Shown here: positions 12,201-47,700 of the stretch, piece after piece
How positions within the stretch are numbered: position 1 is the first letter of the stretch
Layout: each line of letters opens with the position of its first letter
DNA from: Dromaius novaehollandiae
Lineage: Eukaryota > Chordata > Aves > Casuariiformes > Dromaiidae
Assembly (NCBI RefSeq): GCF_036370855.1
Contig: NC_088102.1
Location: forward strand, 69,387,601-69,451,600
Reading direction: 5' to 3'
Length of the DNA stretch: 64,000 nucleotides
Notes under the pieces: generated by a model
Databases searched by the model: none
The model's input: only the letters and a program-made list of their open reading frames with translations
Told to the model about the DNA's origin: nothing
Position numbers and translations under genes: made by a program

Positions 12201-15200
12201 TGCAAGCCCCAGTGCCCTTCAGGGGCTTCCACAGCCACAATCAGCTAGAACATAATTACATCCACATTAAGGAGTGAAACCCAGCTCCTTCCACTTAAGC
12301 TGTAGTGCTAGCTCAGCCAAGTTAACAGGAGGAAAGAAGCAGAAATCCTTATTGGTATTAGCAGATCTGAATCTGAGACACACGCTCGCAAAGATGGGGA
12401 GTGGATCTGCAAGGTGCCATTTCTCGATAATTGCTTTTCAGAATGCCGCTCACACCTCAGAGCAGTTTCAAAGAGGACTGCCGTACAGCCACATTCAACT
12501 TTTGCGGTTACCACCTTCAGTACTGGGGAACAGATTTGCCAAGGTAGCTTCTGCCCATTAAGTGAGGAAGCTCAGCAGGGGAAAAGTGAAATAATTCTCA
12601 AGTGACTTGTAAATACATTGCCGTGGTGGGAAGAAGCCAAGATTACCAAACAACTCAGGGTGTTTGGTGGAAAGACCACGAAGTGTTGCACTGCATTGAC
12701 AGAAAGGGCTGCTCACACTTTTTGCCACTGTCATTCCTTGCAGATTGTGCTCCCCAGCACACCTTCCCCCTAGACAAGGAGCACCACGCGCGTATGGGGA
12801 GGGGAGAGACTTTGCTGCAGCTCCTGCAAGGGCAGGACCTGCACACATGCACCCTGCCTGTCCTTCAGCTGTGGGCCAAGAGCACTTAGGAGATGAGCTG
12901 CCAGGCTCTTTTTTTAAATCTGGCATTGGATCCACATAGAATTAGTTTATCCAAGCAGATGAATACCTACAGGTATAGTCCATCTTGCAGGCAAAGCATG
13001 GGCATCTGGCTTGTCTTTGCATCACCATAACAGTTTCACACAAAGGAAAGTGTTTGATGCTCAGTCTCATGCACTGGAATCACATCTGAGAAAACATCTG
13101 CAGGTATAAAAGAGTCAATTACCCCATTCTTTCCTTCTGAAACACCTCTCAAAGTGGCTAATTAGGCAAGCCAATACATTTCATAGTAAGGATTACTGAG
13201 CTACAAAGACCTTAGAACAAAAGAGAAGTGTTGGCTTCTCGCTTTGGCATTGAGCAAGATCTGAGGAAGGCCATAGCACATTTGCCCGCTTTATGACCTC
13301 GCATAGGTCATAGAAGACAAGAACAAGGTCTGTTACAGCAGTAGAAACCACTGCCAAAAGCTTTTAACTTCCATATGCATACACACAGGGCTAGGTGAGA
13401 AGCTGACATGCACACACAAGTCTCTGAATGACAGCTTACATGATATCTTGTGTCACACCACTCAACTGGAATTGTATTAGCCCTAGCATATATTTATGAT
13501 ATCAGTATTGCAAATCTACCCATGCAATACCAAATTAGTAGACCAACTGAGACAGACATCATACCCACGATACTAATTTGGATGCTCTGTCCTAATCTGT
13601 GCATCCAGATCTAGCTGCGTCTCCACTTTTTCTTGCTGTGCCTCTCCCCAAGGCTGAGGTGTTGCTACCTAACAGCATTTCCCCTCTAGAAGAGCAGGAC
13701 CAGCAATAAACCCTCGCCAGTTATCAGAGCAGGGCAATTCCAAGGACATAATAGTCTCAATCTATTTAATGGCATCATCACTATGAAAGACCTAAGTGGC
13801 AGCACTCAATCCATACAATAACATTTAATAAAAGATTGCCTCCTGTTCACACCAGAAATATCATAAAAAATGTCACTTTTAGTTTAGAGGGACAGAAGAC
13901 ATGGATCTGTTATGGTGTTAAGACTGTGCAGACTGAATTTTGCAGGCTTAAATCCTTAAAAAAGTCACTCTACAGCTCATTAAATTTTCAAGTCTGAGCT
14001 TTCAGATTTCATAAGTGACTACAGAAGCTATAGGGGATAGACCCTGCACCATGCCAGTTATCCACTGATCACCTGAAAGTAGCAGCTAAGATTTCTGGAT
14101 TCCTAGATTTTAACTATCTGGCTAGACAAGTGATAATCTCCTTTAGAAGTAACCTGTAAGTTTCTGTACCCTTACACAAGAACTCTTAATCTCCCCAGTT
14201 AAGAGCAGGTCTTTTCACCAGTGTCTGGACTAGCAAGGTCATGTGGACACTGACTAAAAAGACACAAATTCATGCAGTGGAGGTATAAAACCCATTAGTG
14301 TTTCAAGAAAAAGCTCAAGTACAAATTGCATTTGCAAGTCAACTGAAAGGAAGATTAATCAGCAGTCTAAAACTGCCTTTAATAAAGGCAAATCAGATCA
14401 ACCATAACTATTTTGAAGTTTAAGAAATGATTAGCTATGTTTATACAAAATGCTATGGCTGTAGCATCACAAGACAATTCCTGTTATAGCAGCACTGATA
14501 CATTTAACTGCTTGGTCAGCTTGAAAGTTAACTCCAACCATCATTACTACAAGATTGCCACAGATTCAGTGACTATGAGCAAGATGACTGTTCTGCAGTT
14601 CCTGGTCATCTACAGGAAATAAGTTCTCAAAAGTTTAAAGAACTTGCCCTTGATGGGCAATCTACAGAAAAGTTGCACTCGGAAGAACAGACTCCACATT
14701 GGTCTTTGTTCATTTGTTTGACTTACCTGCATCCCCAAGAGCCACTAGACCACCACAGAGCCCTTTCGAGAATCCCACCCTCCTCAAAAATTAAATTACC
14801 TTAAAAAAAATAGAAGTTGGAGCTGTTTGGAGGAACAGAATCACGTTTGGCTCCTGTTAGGAGCCTTTTTTAATGCAGAAAAGCAGTAATACTGGAGCAA
14901 AACTATACTTTTGGGAGTTACCTGAAGCAGCCTTGCCAGGAAGACCTTAGCAGCTAAGTTTCCTCTGAGAACGCAGTTAGCAAACAACAGCCATCCCAAC
15001 CGTAAGAAAGGGCTTCACCTCTGATGCAAATATTGCAGTTAGCACCACAGGGACTGATCCCCCTTCCCTTTTTGCTTCTGAGAACCAAGAAATACAGTGG
15101 ATAAGAGTCAGATAGTCTCCATGGGATTCCCGAGAACTTAGGCTTACCACCGGAATATAAAACAAGACTCTTCCTACAAAATCAGGACTCCTATTACACA

Positions 15201-15750
15201 CTGCAGTCCTCTAACCACAAAAACAGCATCTTAGATGCTTTCACCTCTTCCATTCCCCTGCCATTCCCATTGAGTTTATGGCATGCAATAGTACTGTTAA
15301 ACAAAGCCTTCAGTAGCCTAGATATACTATCTAGATATTTAGATGGAAAATGCTTCATCTGATGTGCCAGTAAAACTCAGCATATACCAGTAGCCATTTC
15401 CTTTGCTTTTAGGGTCGTTAACAGGATGTAGATACAGTCAATAACCCTTTCCTACCACTAAAACTATACACTTTAAACACTTCGGTCTATCTTCCATCAC
15501 CTGCTTTAACTGCCTTTTTGCATCATGCTTTCCATTAGCATTCAGTTATACAATAAATGCTACAGATGCTTTTAAGTCCCACACATCCTTGGGTGTCCCA
15601 CATCCCATTTATGCCCACATCCCACAGCACCAAGCTTAAGTTCAATTCAGGCTGCCTTTGAAGGTAAGAAAAAAGTATTTCCAGCATAGATTAAGGCCAG
15701 AAACAGCATCAGTTTTATCCCTCAGTTATAATGAAGACTTAAGAATTTCA
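9250..15750. other. Spacer downstream of CHKA, no gene recognised
   Basis: AT-richer toward CHKA. Mammalian synteny would predict TCIRG1 here, but no V-ATPase a-subunit exon was recognised. GCTGCTTATCTCC at 9464-9476 repeats the 13 bases found at 2066-2078. Remaining ORFs look like chance. Confidence 0.5.
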
Positions 15751-15774
15751 ACTATGATGTTTAAGTGCTTTATA

Positions 15775-15780
15775 TTTATT
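15775..15780 (-). terminator. Candidate polyadenylation signal, distal
   Basis: AATAAA on the minus strand, about 1.34 kb after the CHKA stop; it would give the longer 3' UTR. No clear GU-rich downstream element seen. Confidence 0.45.
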
Positions 15781-15935
15781 ATAAAGTATTAAGAATTGTG
15801 TATGCAAAATGATTCTCTACACTAGAGAATAAAATGACAGCTTTTACAAGTTATGCTATACAGTACATGAAATGATGCACATTAACTGCTTGAAACAGTA
15901 TTTGCTATACAAGTGAAAAGGGGTAGACTTAAAAG

Positions 15936-15941
15936 TTTATT
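15936..15941 (-). terminator. Candidate polyadenylation signal, proximal
   Basis: AATAAA on the minus strand (tttatt on plus), about 1.18 kb after the CHKA stop. The proximal of two candidates. Confidence 0.5.
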
Positions 15942-17120
15942 ATTTATAATACAGTGTGTTAGAAAGCACAAACAAAATAATGTTCAAAATAAACAAGTTC
16001 CCAAAAAAACTAAAGAAATCTTTAGATGACATGTACACAGATTATACTCAAGTTTCAATATACACGTTATTGTTCCCCACAAGACACTCCACTTGACTGG
16101 ATTGCTGGAACGTGAAAGTTGGAGGTACAAGAAAAGCACCCCCCCAAGCCACTTAAGCATTAGTTGGGCAGAACAGCAATTTCCTGAAGTGTTCTCCGCA
16201 GTCTTTGGCTCTATTCCTTACAGCCATACACTGCAGCAACACGAGTCAAGAAGAGATGGGCTCCAATTACAAGTATTGTCAATGCCAATCCAGTTATGGG
16301 GGGAGTAGCTAGAGCAATTCAAGGCACTCTTCCTAGTGCTGCCAGCCCACAGATCCCCCTGTGCGGGACGCAGCATAGTAAGAGTCAGTCAGGCTGGGCA
16401 ATAAAGCATGTTCTTGGTGAAGGATGCGGAATGAACAGTTCAAGACAAATCCTTTCAGAATGTCCGAAGTTCATTCATACTTCACTTTGCAGGCACACCA
16501 GCGTAAGAGACACATTCATGTATATGCAGGTAACACTTTAAAGCATGCCGCTTCAACGTGTTTAGTTGCTTTACGGTTAAAGTGGTGTTGTAACATATCA
16601 GCAGCTTTTTGAAGATAGTGTTCACGGAGCATGTTGAACCTAATCTCACAGTAAGATTTTAAGCCTACTTCACAGTTTAACAGTTGTCTCCCCTACCGTT
16701 GCTTTCTCCTTCTCATTAAGAGGCAGTGTCTACAATGTATCATCTTTTACAACTGTTCTGCTTACAACATTCACCATTATGTCAACCCCCAGAAAATGTA
16801 CTCAGTAACACTGTTTGCTCTGATGCATGTGGTATTGACACTTAATTGTAAGCTTCTCCCATAATATAAAATACCTTCTAGATTAAAAGGATTTAAAGAT
16901 ATTGCACTGTTGTATTTTACTTTTGCCTCCCAATCTCATTCCAAATATTTATGAAACTGTAAACAAATCATTTTTATACAGTCTTCAGTATTGTACACCT
17001 GCCTTCCAAGGAACTGGAAGGCAGTGACACCTTCGTTACAGATACAGTAGCCTAAGCACAGTGAGAGTTCTGTCCAGCTGCCCTCTTCATACAGTAACCA
17101 ACAGGCCACTCCGCCTACAT

Positions 17121-39838
<22,718 letters not shown>

Positions 39839-39877
39839 CTGCTCCCCCGTTGTCCCGGCGACGGGCGCGCGCAGCTC

Positions 39878-39895
39878 GGGGGCGGGAGGGGGGGG
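39878..39895 (+). promoter_or_regulatory. GC box / G-quadruplex-prone tract
   Basis: Runs of G on the plus strand (five, three, then a long run separated by single C or A) including the Sp1 core GGGGCGGG. About 300 bases upstream of the inferred CHKA start. A similar G-rich tract lies at 38911-38932 in the island just downstream of exon 1. Confidence 0.5.
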
Positions 39896-40259
39896 CGCAG
39901 CGCAAGGTGACACCCCCCCCCCTTCCCGGGTCCCCCAACGGTCGCGGCGCTGCCGCCCGCCGCGGCCTCTGAGGCGCCGCTTCCCCTTCGCCCCCCGGCG
40001 GGCTCAGCGCCGTCCCCGCCGCCTCCCGGAGCCCCAGCCGTGCCGGCTGCTGGGGGCCGGCCCTTCTCCCGCCGCTCAAACGTGAGGCGGATGCAGCGGG
40101 GGCAGGTTTGGGCCCAGCCGGGCGCAGGGTCGGGGTCTCCTCAGGGGTTTGCCGCGTTGCGCCGTTGGTTACTCGGTGTTTAAGCGAGCCGGTGTTTACC
40201 CAGGGCTAGCCCTGCCGCGGGCTCCCTACCGTGACCGTGTCATTCACTCCCGTGACGTG

Positions 40260-41677
40260 CCCCGAAAACCTCTGAGAAATTTCTGTGCTGTACAAAGTGC
40301 ATTGCAACAACCAAGAATATGTTTATTTAAACTCTGTTGTGGAAAGTTATTGAGTTACTTACTCAATGACTATTTCTGAGGGCTGATTCACACCTGTATG
40401 ATAAACCAGCCGCTGTTGGCTCAGGAAAAATCATACCTGAACGGCAAAGTAATCTACAAGGAGGAGAATCAGTTCCACCCGCAGCGTTTGCTCAGCTGAG
40501 TTCCTTGGCTAATTTTGGTGCTGATGTTCTGCTTCTGTTACCAGAAAGGCCAGCGCTGCCTCCGTGCCGGCCCATGGCACACACGGGATGCGGGAGCAGT
40601 GATGTCAGAGCCAGCTGGAAGGAGCTGCAGCTTTCCCGGCCCTCCTGCAGCCCCAAGGGATGGGAAAGTTGCCTAATAGGTAGTATCATCTTATCATAGA
40701 TGAGCAATAAACACATAAACCACCTTTAATCTTTGAACTGCCTTTGCCCTCCCATGATTTTTTTCTTTTTTGGCCGTTATCTTTCCCTTGCTGGGCTCCT
40801 ACTGTATATATGAGTACCGTGTGGGATCTTTTAATAATAGTTGCCGTTACTGCAGAGATCATTATTGAAGCTGGGGGCTGTTGGGTAGAGAGATAGTTCC
40901 CATCCTGCTCCTTCCCTCCTCTTCCCCTCCCCCCATAAATATTTTGCTGCATGGGCTGCTCCCTTTCTCCATCTGTGCATTTCACTTTGGCACTCCAATG
41001 CTGGAAAACTCCCAAATAGCCCAAGGATTTTTTGAGAAGTGGCAGGGAAATTCCAGATCTGGCATCAGAACCACTTTGCGCTGGCAAATCAGCTTTTAGC
41101 AAAATTGAAACAAAGTCATGGCTGAGGCATACCAGACCCTAGTCTGGAGGAAGGGTAACATATGGAACTGGAACAGGAGAGACGCAGGTTGCCTTTTCTC
41201 CCCTTTTGTGCCTTAGCTTTTCATTTGCAAAATGCCTCAGCTTTTCATTTGCAAAATGGCTTTTCATTTGCAAAATTTGCCAAATAAGGTCTTCAATAGC
41301 AATGTACAGAAGGAGCACAAACTTCCAGTGCGGTCCTGTTAACCTGTGCAGAGGACTGGGAATTGTTCCCGGTTAGAGCATTGCAGCACCATACGTACGT
41401 AGCACCATCTGAGAGCTGCAGCTGGGGATGAGACTCTGGAAGGAGCTGAAGCTGTTGGCTGATGCACAGCTGTACTGGTGAGATGCCAGTCAAGTAGCCA
41501 CAAAACTTGTTTTAACACATGGGGGCTCGAACAGGAAAATTTTCCAAGATGTGACCTCCTCCTCCAATCCAATCCCCCAATAAATAGTTAGCACTTCAGC
41601 TAGGGTAAAACAGGGTGGTTGCATCTGACTTCAGTGAAACTGGGTTCCACTTCTAAGGATCCCTGCTTCTTTTGCAG
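40260..41677. other. Upstream flank of CHKA
   Basis: Composition falls quickly from CpG-rich to ordinary. Contains the triple repeat at 41216-41276; no coding exon recognised. Confidence 0.5.
41216..41276 (+). repeat. Three copies of a 19-bp unit with near-octamer core
   Basis: GCTTTTCATTTGCAAAATG occurs at 41216-41234 and 41240-41258, and once more (last base differing) at 41259-41276. Each copy holds ATTTGCAAAAT, seven of eight bases of the POU octamer ATTTGCAT, and the 8-bp palindrome TTTGCAAA. Confidence 0.8.
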
Positions 41678-41712
41678 GTCCCTGCTGAAGAAGCTGAAGA
41701 CATCACTGATAG
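41678..41712 (+). other. Candidate 35-nt exon
   Basis: Strong acceptor (CTGCTTCTTTTGCAG) and consensus donor (ATAG then GTAAGT) enclose 35 bases whose first frame reads VPAEEAEDITD. Transcription would run away from CHKA. No gene identified; short open frames of this size are common by chance. Confidence 0.2.
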
Positions 41713-44700
41713 GTAAGTGCCAAAACCCAGTTCTACAGCTGCAAATCTCGTTCTGCAACAAACACTGATGTCTCTTGATGCAGGGAGGAGAACCAGTGAA
41801 AATACCAGAAAATTCTGGCTTTCAAACTGGTCCTCCCATTTAAGTGCTCAGCCTTTGCTCTGCTTTGTCATAGCGTTGCTAACAAGAACTAGTTTTTTTC
41901 TGACTAAAGTTATTTGACAGATTTTTTCTAGAGTGCCATTAGCATGGAAAGAGAAGGCAGAGAAGTCAAAAGAGGAAATGATTCATTTCTCTTGGGCAAA
42001 GAGAATTCTCTCCCCTTTTATTAGTTATGTTACCCAATATCAACCTGTTGATACTGCTCATTTCACTGACATTTGTTCTTACACCAAGGCATGAAGTCTG
42101 ATTCAAAACCTCAAATAATCTCTTTAAAAGCCTCAGAGAATTTAGAAGGAGATACGAAAGTTATGGCTGTGTTTGCTTTATATCCTTTTGATTACAGCGC
42201 ACTCACCCTTTCTTATGTCAGTCTAACTTGGGCCTCAGTCCTGTAATGATCTCCGTTTTGATAAGCATCCTGGATCCACGTGGAGCCCAGCACTTATTTC
42301 CTTCAGTCATTTGCTCTGCTGATTACTTCATTCATTATTTTAACACTTTATTAGTAATTAGTAACTCATTGTAATTTACTGTTAAGTTTACAAAAAGGGT
42401 GTACCTTATTTTACAACTGTTCAGTGTTTTACAACAAACATAGTCTATCTTCTGGGGAGCCAAAGGTGTGTACAGCGCAACAAAGGCAAAGAACAAAGTG
42501 GTAGAGGAACTCACAACAGATAAAATGAATAATAGGGCTTGCATGCTTAGTTCATATAAAGGCATATAGATATGCTACTTGTCAAAATAATTTTGCTTTC
42601 TTTCATCCCTCACTATATTCTTTTTCAATTTTGTTTCACAAAATTTATCCTTAGTTTCAAAAAATATTCCCAGGAAATAAATGTTGGGTAAGGGAATTCA
42701 CTGCTGGCTGAGACGGCTTTCATTTTTAAATTGTGGTAATCTTTCAGATATGCTCTCTCTCTTCAGCATGTTCAAAAATGATCTTGTGTGTTTCAAATGC
42801 GGTCAGTTTGAAAAGGCAGGAAGCCACGTGACTGCAGCGGCAGGAACTGGGTCTTACTGAAAGCCTCAGCAGCAACGCAAAGGTGAATGGGCTGAAAGCA
42901 CAGTGCAAAATGCAGTGGATTATGTGAAAAGGCTGGTGCTGGCTTTACGAAACATGAGATCTGTCCCACACAAAACAAACAACTTTCTGATCTCGCCCAA
43001 GGCCTCTCCTGGTTAGGCTTAAAGCACTCAGGAGGAGCAATGCATGAGAAATTTATACTGCTGCTCTTCATGCAATATATTTTAAATGGATTAGCAGAGA
43101 GAACTTTTCATCCTAGAGCTACGAGGATAGTACTTTTCACAAGTTTTAAGTCCACATTCAAATAAAGCAGTCAGAAAAAGAAAACTAAACAAACCTGTCA
43201 TTCCTTGTGCTCAGCACATTTTTCTGCTCCTGAAGAGGAATCTATTACACTTCGATAACGCCCTTAGTCAAATTCAACAAAACTAAGCCTTCTGCTAACA
43301 TCAGAATCTACTGAAACCTAAAAGCCATCAGAAAAACCTCAAAAAAAGGAAGAATTAAGTGCTGAATTTTTGGTTCAAACACTCAAAGACTACGTAGTTA
43401 AAATGCTGGAATCAGACTTGGGAAACAGTTATGTTCTAGCAACTGATCCCTCTTCCTTGTTTCCATTTCTTGTGCACTAGAACCAGCTTGTTGTTACGTG
43501 ACAATGCAATATCCTGCCCAACGGATCAGTCAATAACCAGCCGTCTTCTTAAGTAATGGAAAAAGGCAAACATGTCTTCATGTTCCTGATGTCAGGTTTT
43601 ATACCATAGCAACAAAGCTGCATTAGCACACTTTTTTTTTTTTTTTTTTTGTAGATGGGCTCCATATCTATGTTCAATTTTTAATTCTATGTAATAGACT
43701 AATCTACTGTAGCATCTAATAAACTAAATCTGTTAAGAGTTCCTCAACTGCCTGCATCCCCTGGATAACCTAGCTTTAAAGCCTACGAAGGAAGTAATGG
43801 TGAGATAACTGGGGTTAGGGCACAGGCAAGACACAAAGTGACTAATTACACTGTAAGCAAGGAACAATCTGAACTAAGATCCCCTCTTCTTGAGGGTTTG
43901 TATGACCACTGCTGTCAGTATAGAGAGACACAAAAGTACTCATCACAGAAATCTCCTTTCCCTCAGACAGGAACTCGCTTCTTTTTTCTCTGTAATGTAT
44001 TTTATCCCCAACCCCATGCTGTGATCATGTCAATGCTGTATTCCTTCAGTGGCTGAACACAGTATTCAGAATATAGAAGAATACAGAATATAACAGTCAG
44101 CGACTCCACTGCTTCCTCTAAACTAACAGAGACCCTTCTTCACTAAGCCTGATGGAGACTTCTACTTTTCACTGGTTATGAATCCAGTCTTGACTGAATA
44201 TTCAATCAGAAGAGGGCAGATGTCTCTTCTCATCTATGACAGCAGAACACAAACCAGCTTTTTTTCTATTAATTTGCAGCTTTGTAGAAAACACTTATTT
44301 TCTAATTTTTATAATACTTACATATCTGCCACAGAGGGAATTGCAGGTGGATTGACACATGACTTGATTCACTCCAGTTGCATTATTTTGGTAGAAACTG
44401 CTTATTGCTCACAGAAGAACTAAGTCTAGAATTCTGACTCATTAAGCATTTATTTTCCTTTTGCTAGTCTCTCTCGCTATTATATTAAGAAGCAGCAGAT
44501 TTTACTGGCAAGATCAAATGCCAGCTAAGGCTGGATCTGCCATATGACAGAGAGAGAACAACAGAAGGGTGTGTAGAGAACGCAGATACCCATTTCAGCT
44601 GAAAAGCTTGCAAACATCTTAACAGCAGCTGTTGATAAACATTCTTTACTTATCAGGAGCAGGTTGCTACCGCCTTTGTGAATCCCATTTCTAAAAGTAG

Positions 44701-47700
44701 GCTGAGGCCGGGGACTTTGACACAGGAGCTGTGCAGTCATTGCAAGGAAGGGATGACAGCATTGCTCTCGCAGGGTAGTGTTTTGCCACGGCAAAATGCC
44801 GTCGGCCCAGTTCTGCGTTGAAGTTGCACTTGGAGCAGGGAGGTCTTTTTCGTTTTTCAACTCCTGGTCTGGTAAGACCCTCGTTGAATTTAAAACAAAT
44901 CTTAAGGCTGCTGTTTCGTATTCCCTGCACTGACAGCCAAAAAATGCTACTCTGAAAGCCGTGGATTACAAGGGTTTGATGCCAGCTGCAACAGCGAGGC
45001 TGCACAGCTGTCCCCGCTTCCTCTTCCTCAGGGCTGAGTATGTTGCCACAAAAGAAAGGGCAATGGGACTGTGGAGGACAACATTCCCCTAGGTTTGCGT
45101 CTCCAGCAAAGCTGCTCCTCGCCACACCTTTCTCCTTCCAGCCTTTCCCTTCATACCAGGGCCCTGCAGGGACCTGTCCTTCTCCTACGCCAAGAGCATC
45201 TCCCCCCGGCTGCTTCCACTGACAGCACGATTATTACCCTTCTGAGAGCTCCGGTGGAGTAAGGGAAAGAAATGAGCAACAACTTAAAGCAAATCAGCTA
45301 GTCTTCTAAAAAATTAAATCAAGTTACCTTAGGAAAAATGGTGCTTTAGATGGTGCTGTCTGCTGGAAGCTAAAGAGCTATGCTGGGAGAAGCAGCTGGT
45401 CATCTGGGGCAGCTATCCACTGTGCATGTTTTCCATACTGCATGGAAAAAATAAACTATAAGAAGGCTTTGCAGAGTAGGGGAGCAGGCATTTCACCCAA
45501 AGCCACCTTTGCTCATCCCTTATCAAGGGAATTTGCAATGTTTTCCATGCCTTGACCCTAAGGAGAGAGAATTTCAGAACTAAATTTAAGATGATACATA
45601 AAGACAGGGTGTTTCCCTCTGTGCTTGCTCAGTTTCCAGCACAAAGTGCCAGCCCAAATCAGGGTGCACTGTGTAGCTACAACTTTGGACCTGAAGTGCA
45701 CCTGCCAGAGCATGCAGTTAAATGCTTAACAAGGGCTAAAGTTGGGGATCTACCTTAGGCCCTGGCTTGGCATTTATGTGTTTCCTATAAATGTAAGGGA
45801 AGTGTTACACAGGAAAGCAGCCCTATTAAAAGGATAATATGCTCATTCATTTGCTATGTTGGTGTAAGATAACCACAAAGAACTATAGCTTGTACAGTGC
45901 CAGGTACTCCAAGCAGCATGCTAAGATAACATTACCTGGCTCGAGTCCCAGGGAATGACTTTTCCTGGAGTCTGACTGACCAAGCCTTTAGTATAAGTTA
46001 TTTAATTTCTTACTCTGTACCAACTGCATCTCCTTGGAGAACCCAGCTAGCTTTGAGAAACTTCCTCAGGACCTCAAAGAGTTTTGAAAATCCAGCAGGA
46101 ATTAGCTAAATGTTTCTGCAGTTCTTTTAAAAACTCTAGCTTTGAAACGCTTGGTTGTGCGGGATATTACTGTACAGCGCAGCTTCAGAGCTCACTGCAG
46201 CTCACAGAACAATACACCATCAGCTGAGTATCGTGTTTAATATCTCCCGTGAGTTCAAGCACTTCAACATCTGTTTTACTTTTGGACAAGAGTCAAATTC
46301 TCCTCCTACGAATCTCTCCCCGCCTCCCCCTGATCCCCAGCAGAGTTCAAGAGTGCAGCTGTGCTGGCTTTGTCGAACGAGATCCTTGAAGCAATCTCCC
46401 CTCCCAGCTGGGGGACTGCAGAGAAATTCCCTCGCAAGGGAGTCCTCGAAATCTATGCTCAAAGAAGAAAACAGTTGCTATAGTAACCACTTCTCTACCT
46501 GCACTGAATCATCTCTCTCTTCCCCCTTAATCTTCTCAAGGGTTTATTAGTTGGGGGCTTGGCAGAAGAAAGTAGGAAGGCTGGGGCTGTATTCTGCGCT
46601 GCGGGCAGGAAGAGAAAGCCACAGCAAGCGGCAGGCATCGCGGGCCTCCTGGTCACACCGGCGTGGCTCCCCTCACCTACAGGCAGAGCCAGCACAGGCG
46701 GACACCCTGAGTGATGGTTACCACGACAGCAACGGGCTCTTTGCCTGGCGGGTGACGCTGCTGTCATTTCTTGTCTGAGCCACTCAAGCTATGTAGGAAC
46801 AGGCGCCTTTCCTCCCCCTTCTCACCCCTGGCTTGCAGTGGCAGCCTCCAGCCACCTCCCCTGAGCGCAGACCTACCCCTGGTTCTCCTCTCGTAGCCCC
46901 ACAGGGATAGATTTCAGCCTGCTAGTGGAAAAGGAAACTGGATACAGTCTCTTTTCTGTGATAGCACCTTCTTACAGCCTCCTCCTATGGTTAAAGGTGA
47001 ACAGAATAATCACTGAAAACTCTCCAAAGGGTCTGAACTGTGCTAAATTGCTTCTTTTCCAATATGTCTACTGTAGCCAGGCCTTAGACTATGTGGAAAT
47101 GTATAGCTAGGAGCCAAAGAAACCTGCTGTAGGGAAGAACATGCCAGAGCCAGCTCCGGCTGTTGCAAGTGTGCAACACAGGCAAATTGGCTGCACAGGC
47201 TGGAGCATACTCCCCTAACAACAAGTGGACTAGCACGAGCTGGGCATGATATGGTGCAGTGGAAAAAAAAGAGCCAATAAACTAAATACCATGGAGGTAG
47301 CAGTCGCCAATAAAAAGCTGCTTAGAGAAACAGGTAGGACAAAGTAATGCAATATAACAAGACGTCAATCACCGTCACTGCACGTGTTAAATACCTTGAA
47401 CCTGTATGCCGCGAAGAACTTGGGAACATTCACTGGACACTTGCATGCACGCAGCAAGAGCAGAGGCAATTACAAACCTTCCCTATGTTCACGCAGTTGC
47501 CATTAACATAATAGTAACTTCTCTACATTTAAATATGATACAATAAAAAGATCTAAAAGCACACCCACAACAATAACTTGCTGTATGCTTGAACAACAGC
47601 CAGTAGTAAAATAAAAGCTTGCAGACATTTCTAAAACTTTTCAAAATGTATTACTGACAAATCTTAAAATGAGTTGGATTTCTAAGTGACCATTTTTTCC

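Larger units (their letters stand above)
15755..17120 (-). other. CHKA: CHKA 3' untranslated region
   Basis: AT-rich sequence downstream of the CHKA stop, with two minus-strand AATAAA hexamers at 15936-15941 and 15775-15780. A length of roughly 1.2-1.35 kb is inferred from these; the exact cleavage sites cannot be read. No other coding potential recognised; the ORFs in 16093-16612 and 16936-17124 appear to be chance. Confidence 0.6.

Noticed and set aside
9250-15750. TCIRG1 3' exons expected from mammalian synteny
   Set aside because: No V-ATPase a-subunit peptide could be recognised in any frame.
43632-43650. T19 run as the tail of a reverse-strand retroposon
   Set aside because: Flanking sequence shows no element body, polyadenylation signal or target-site duplication.
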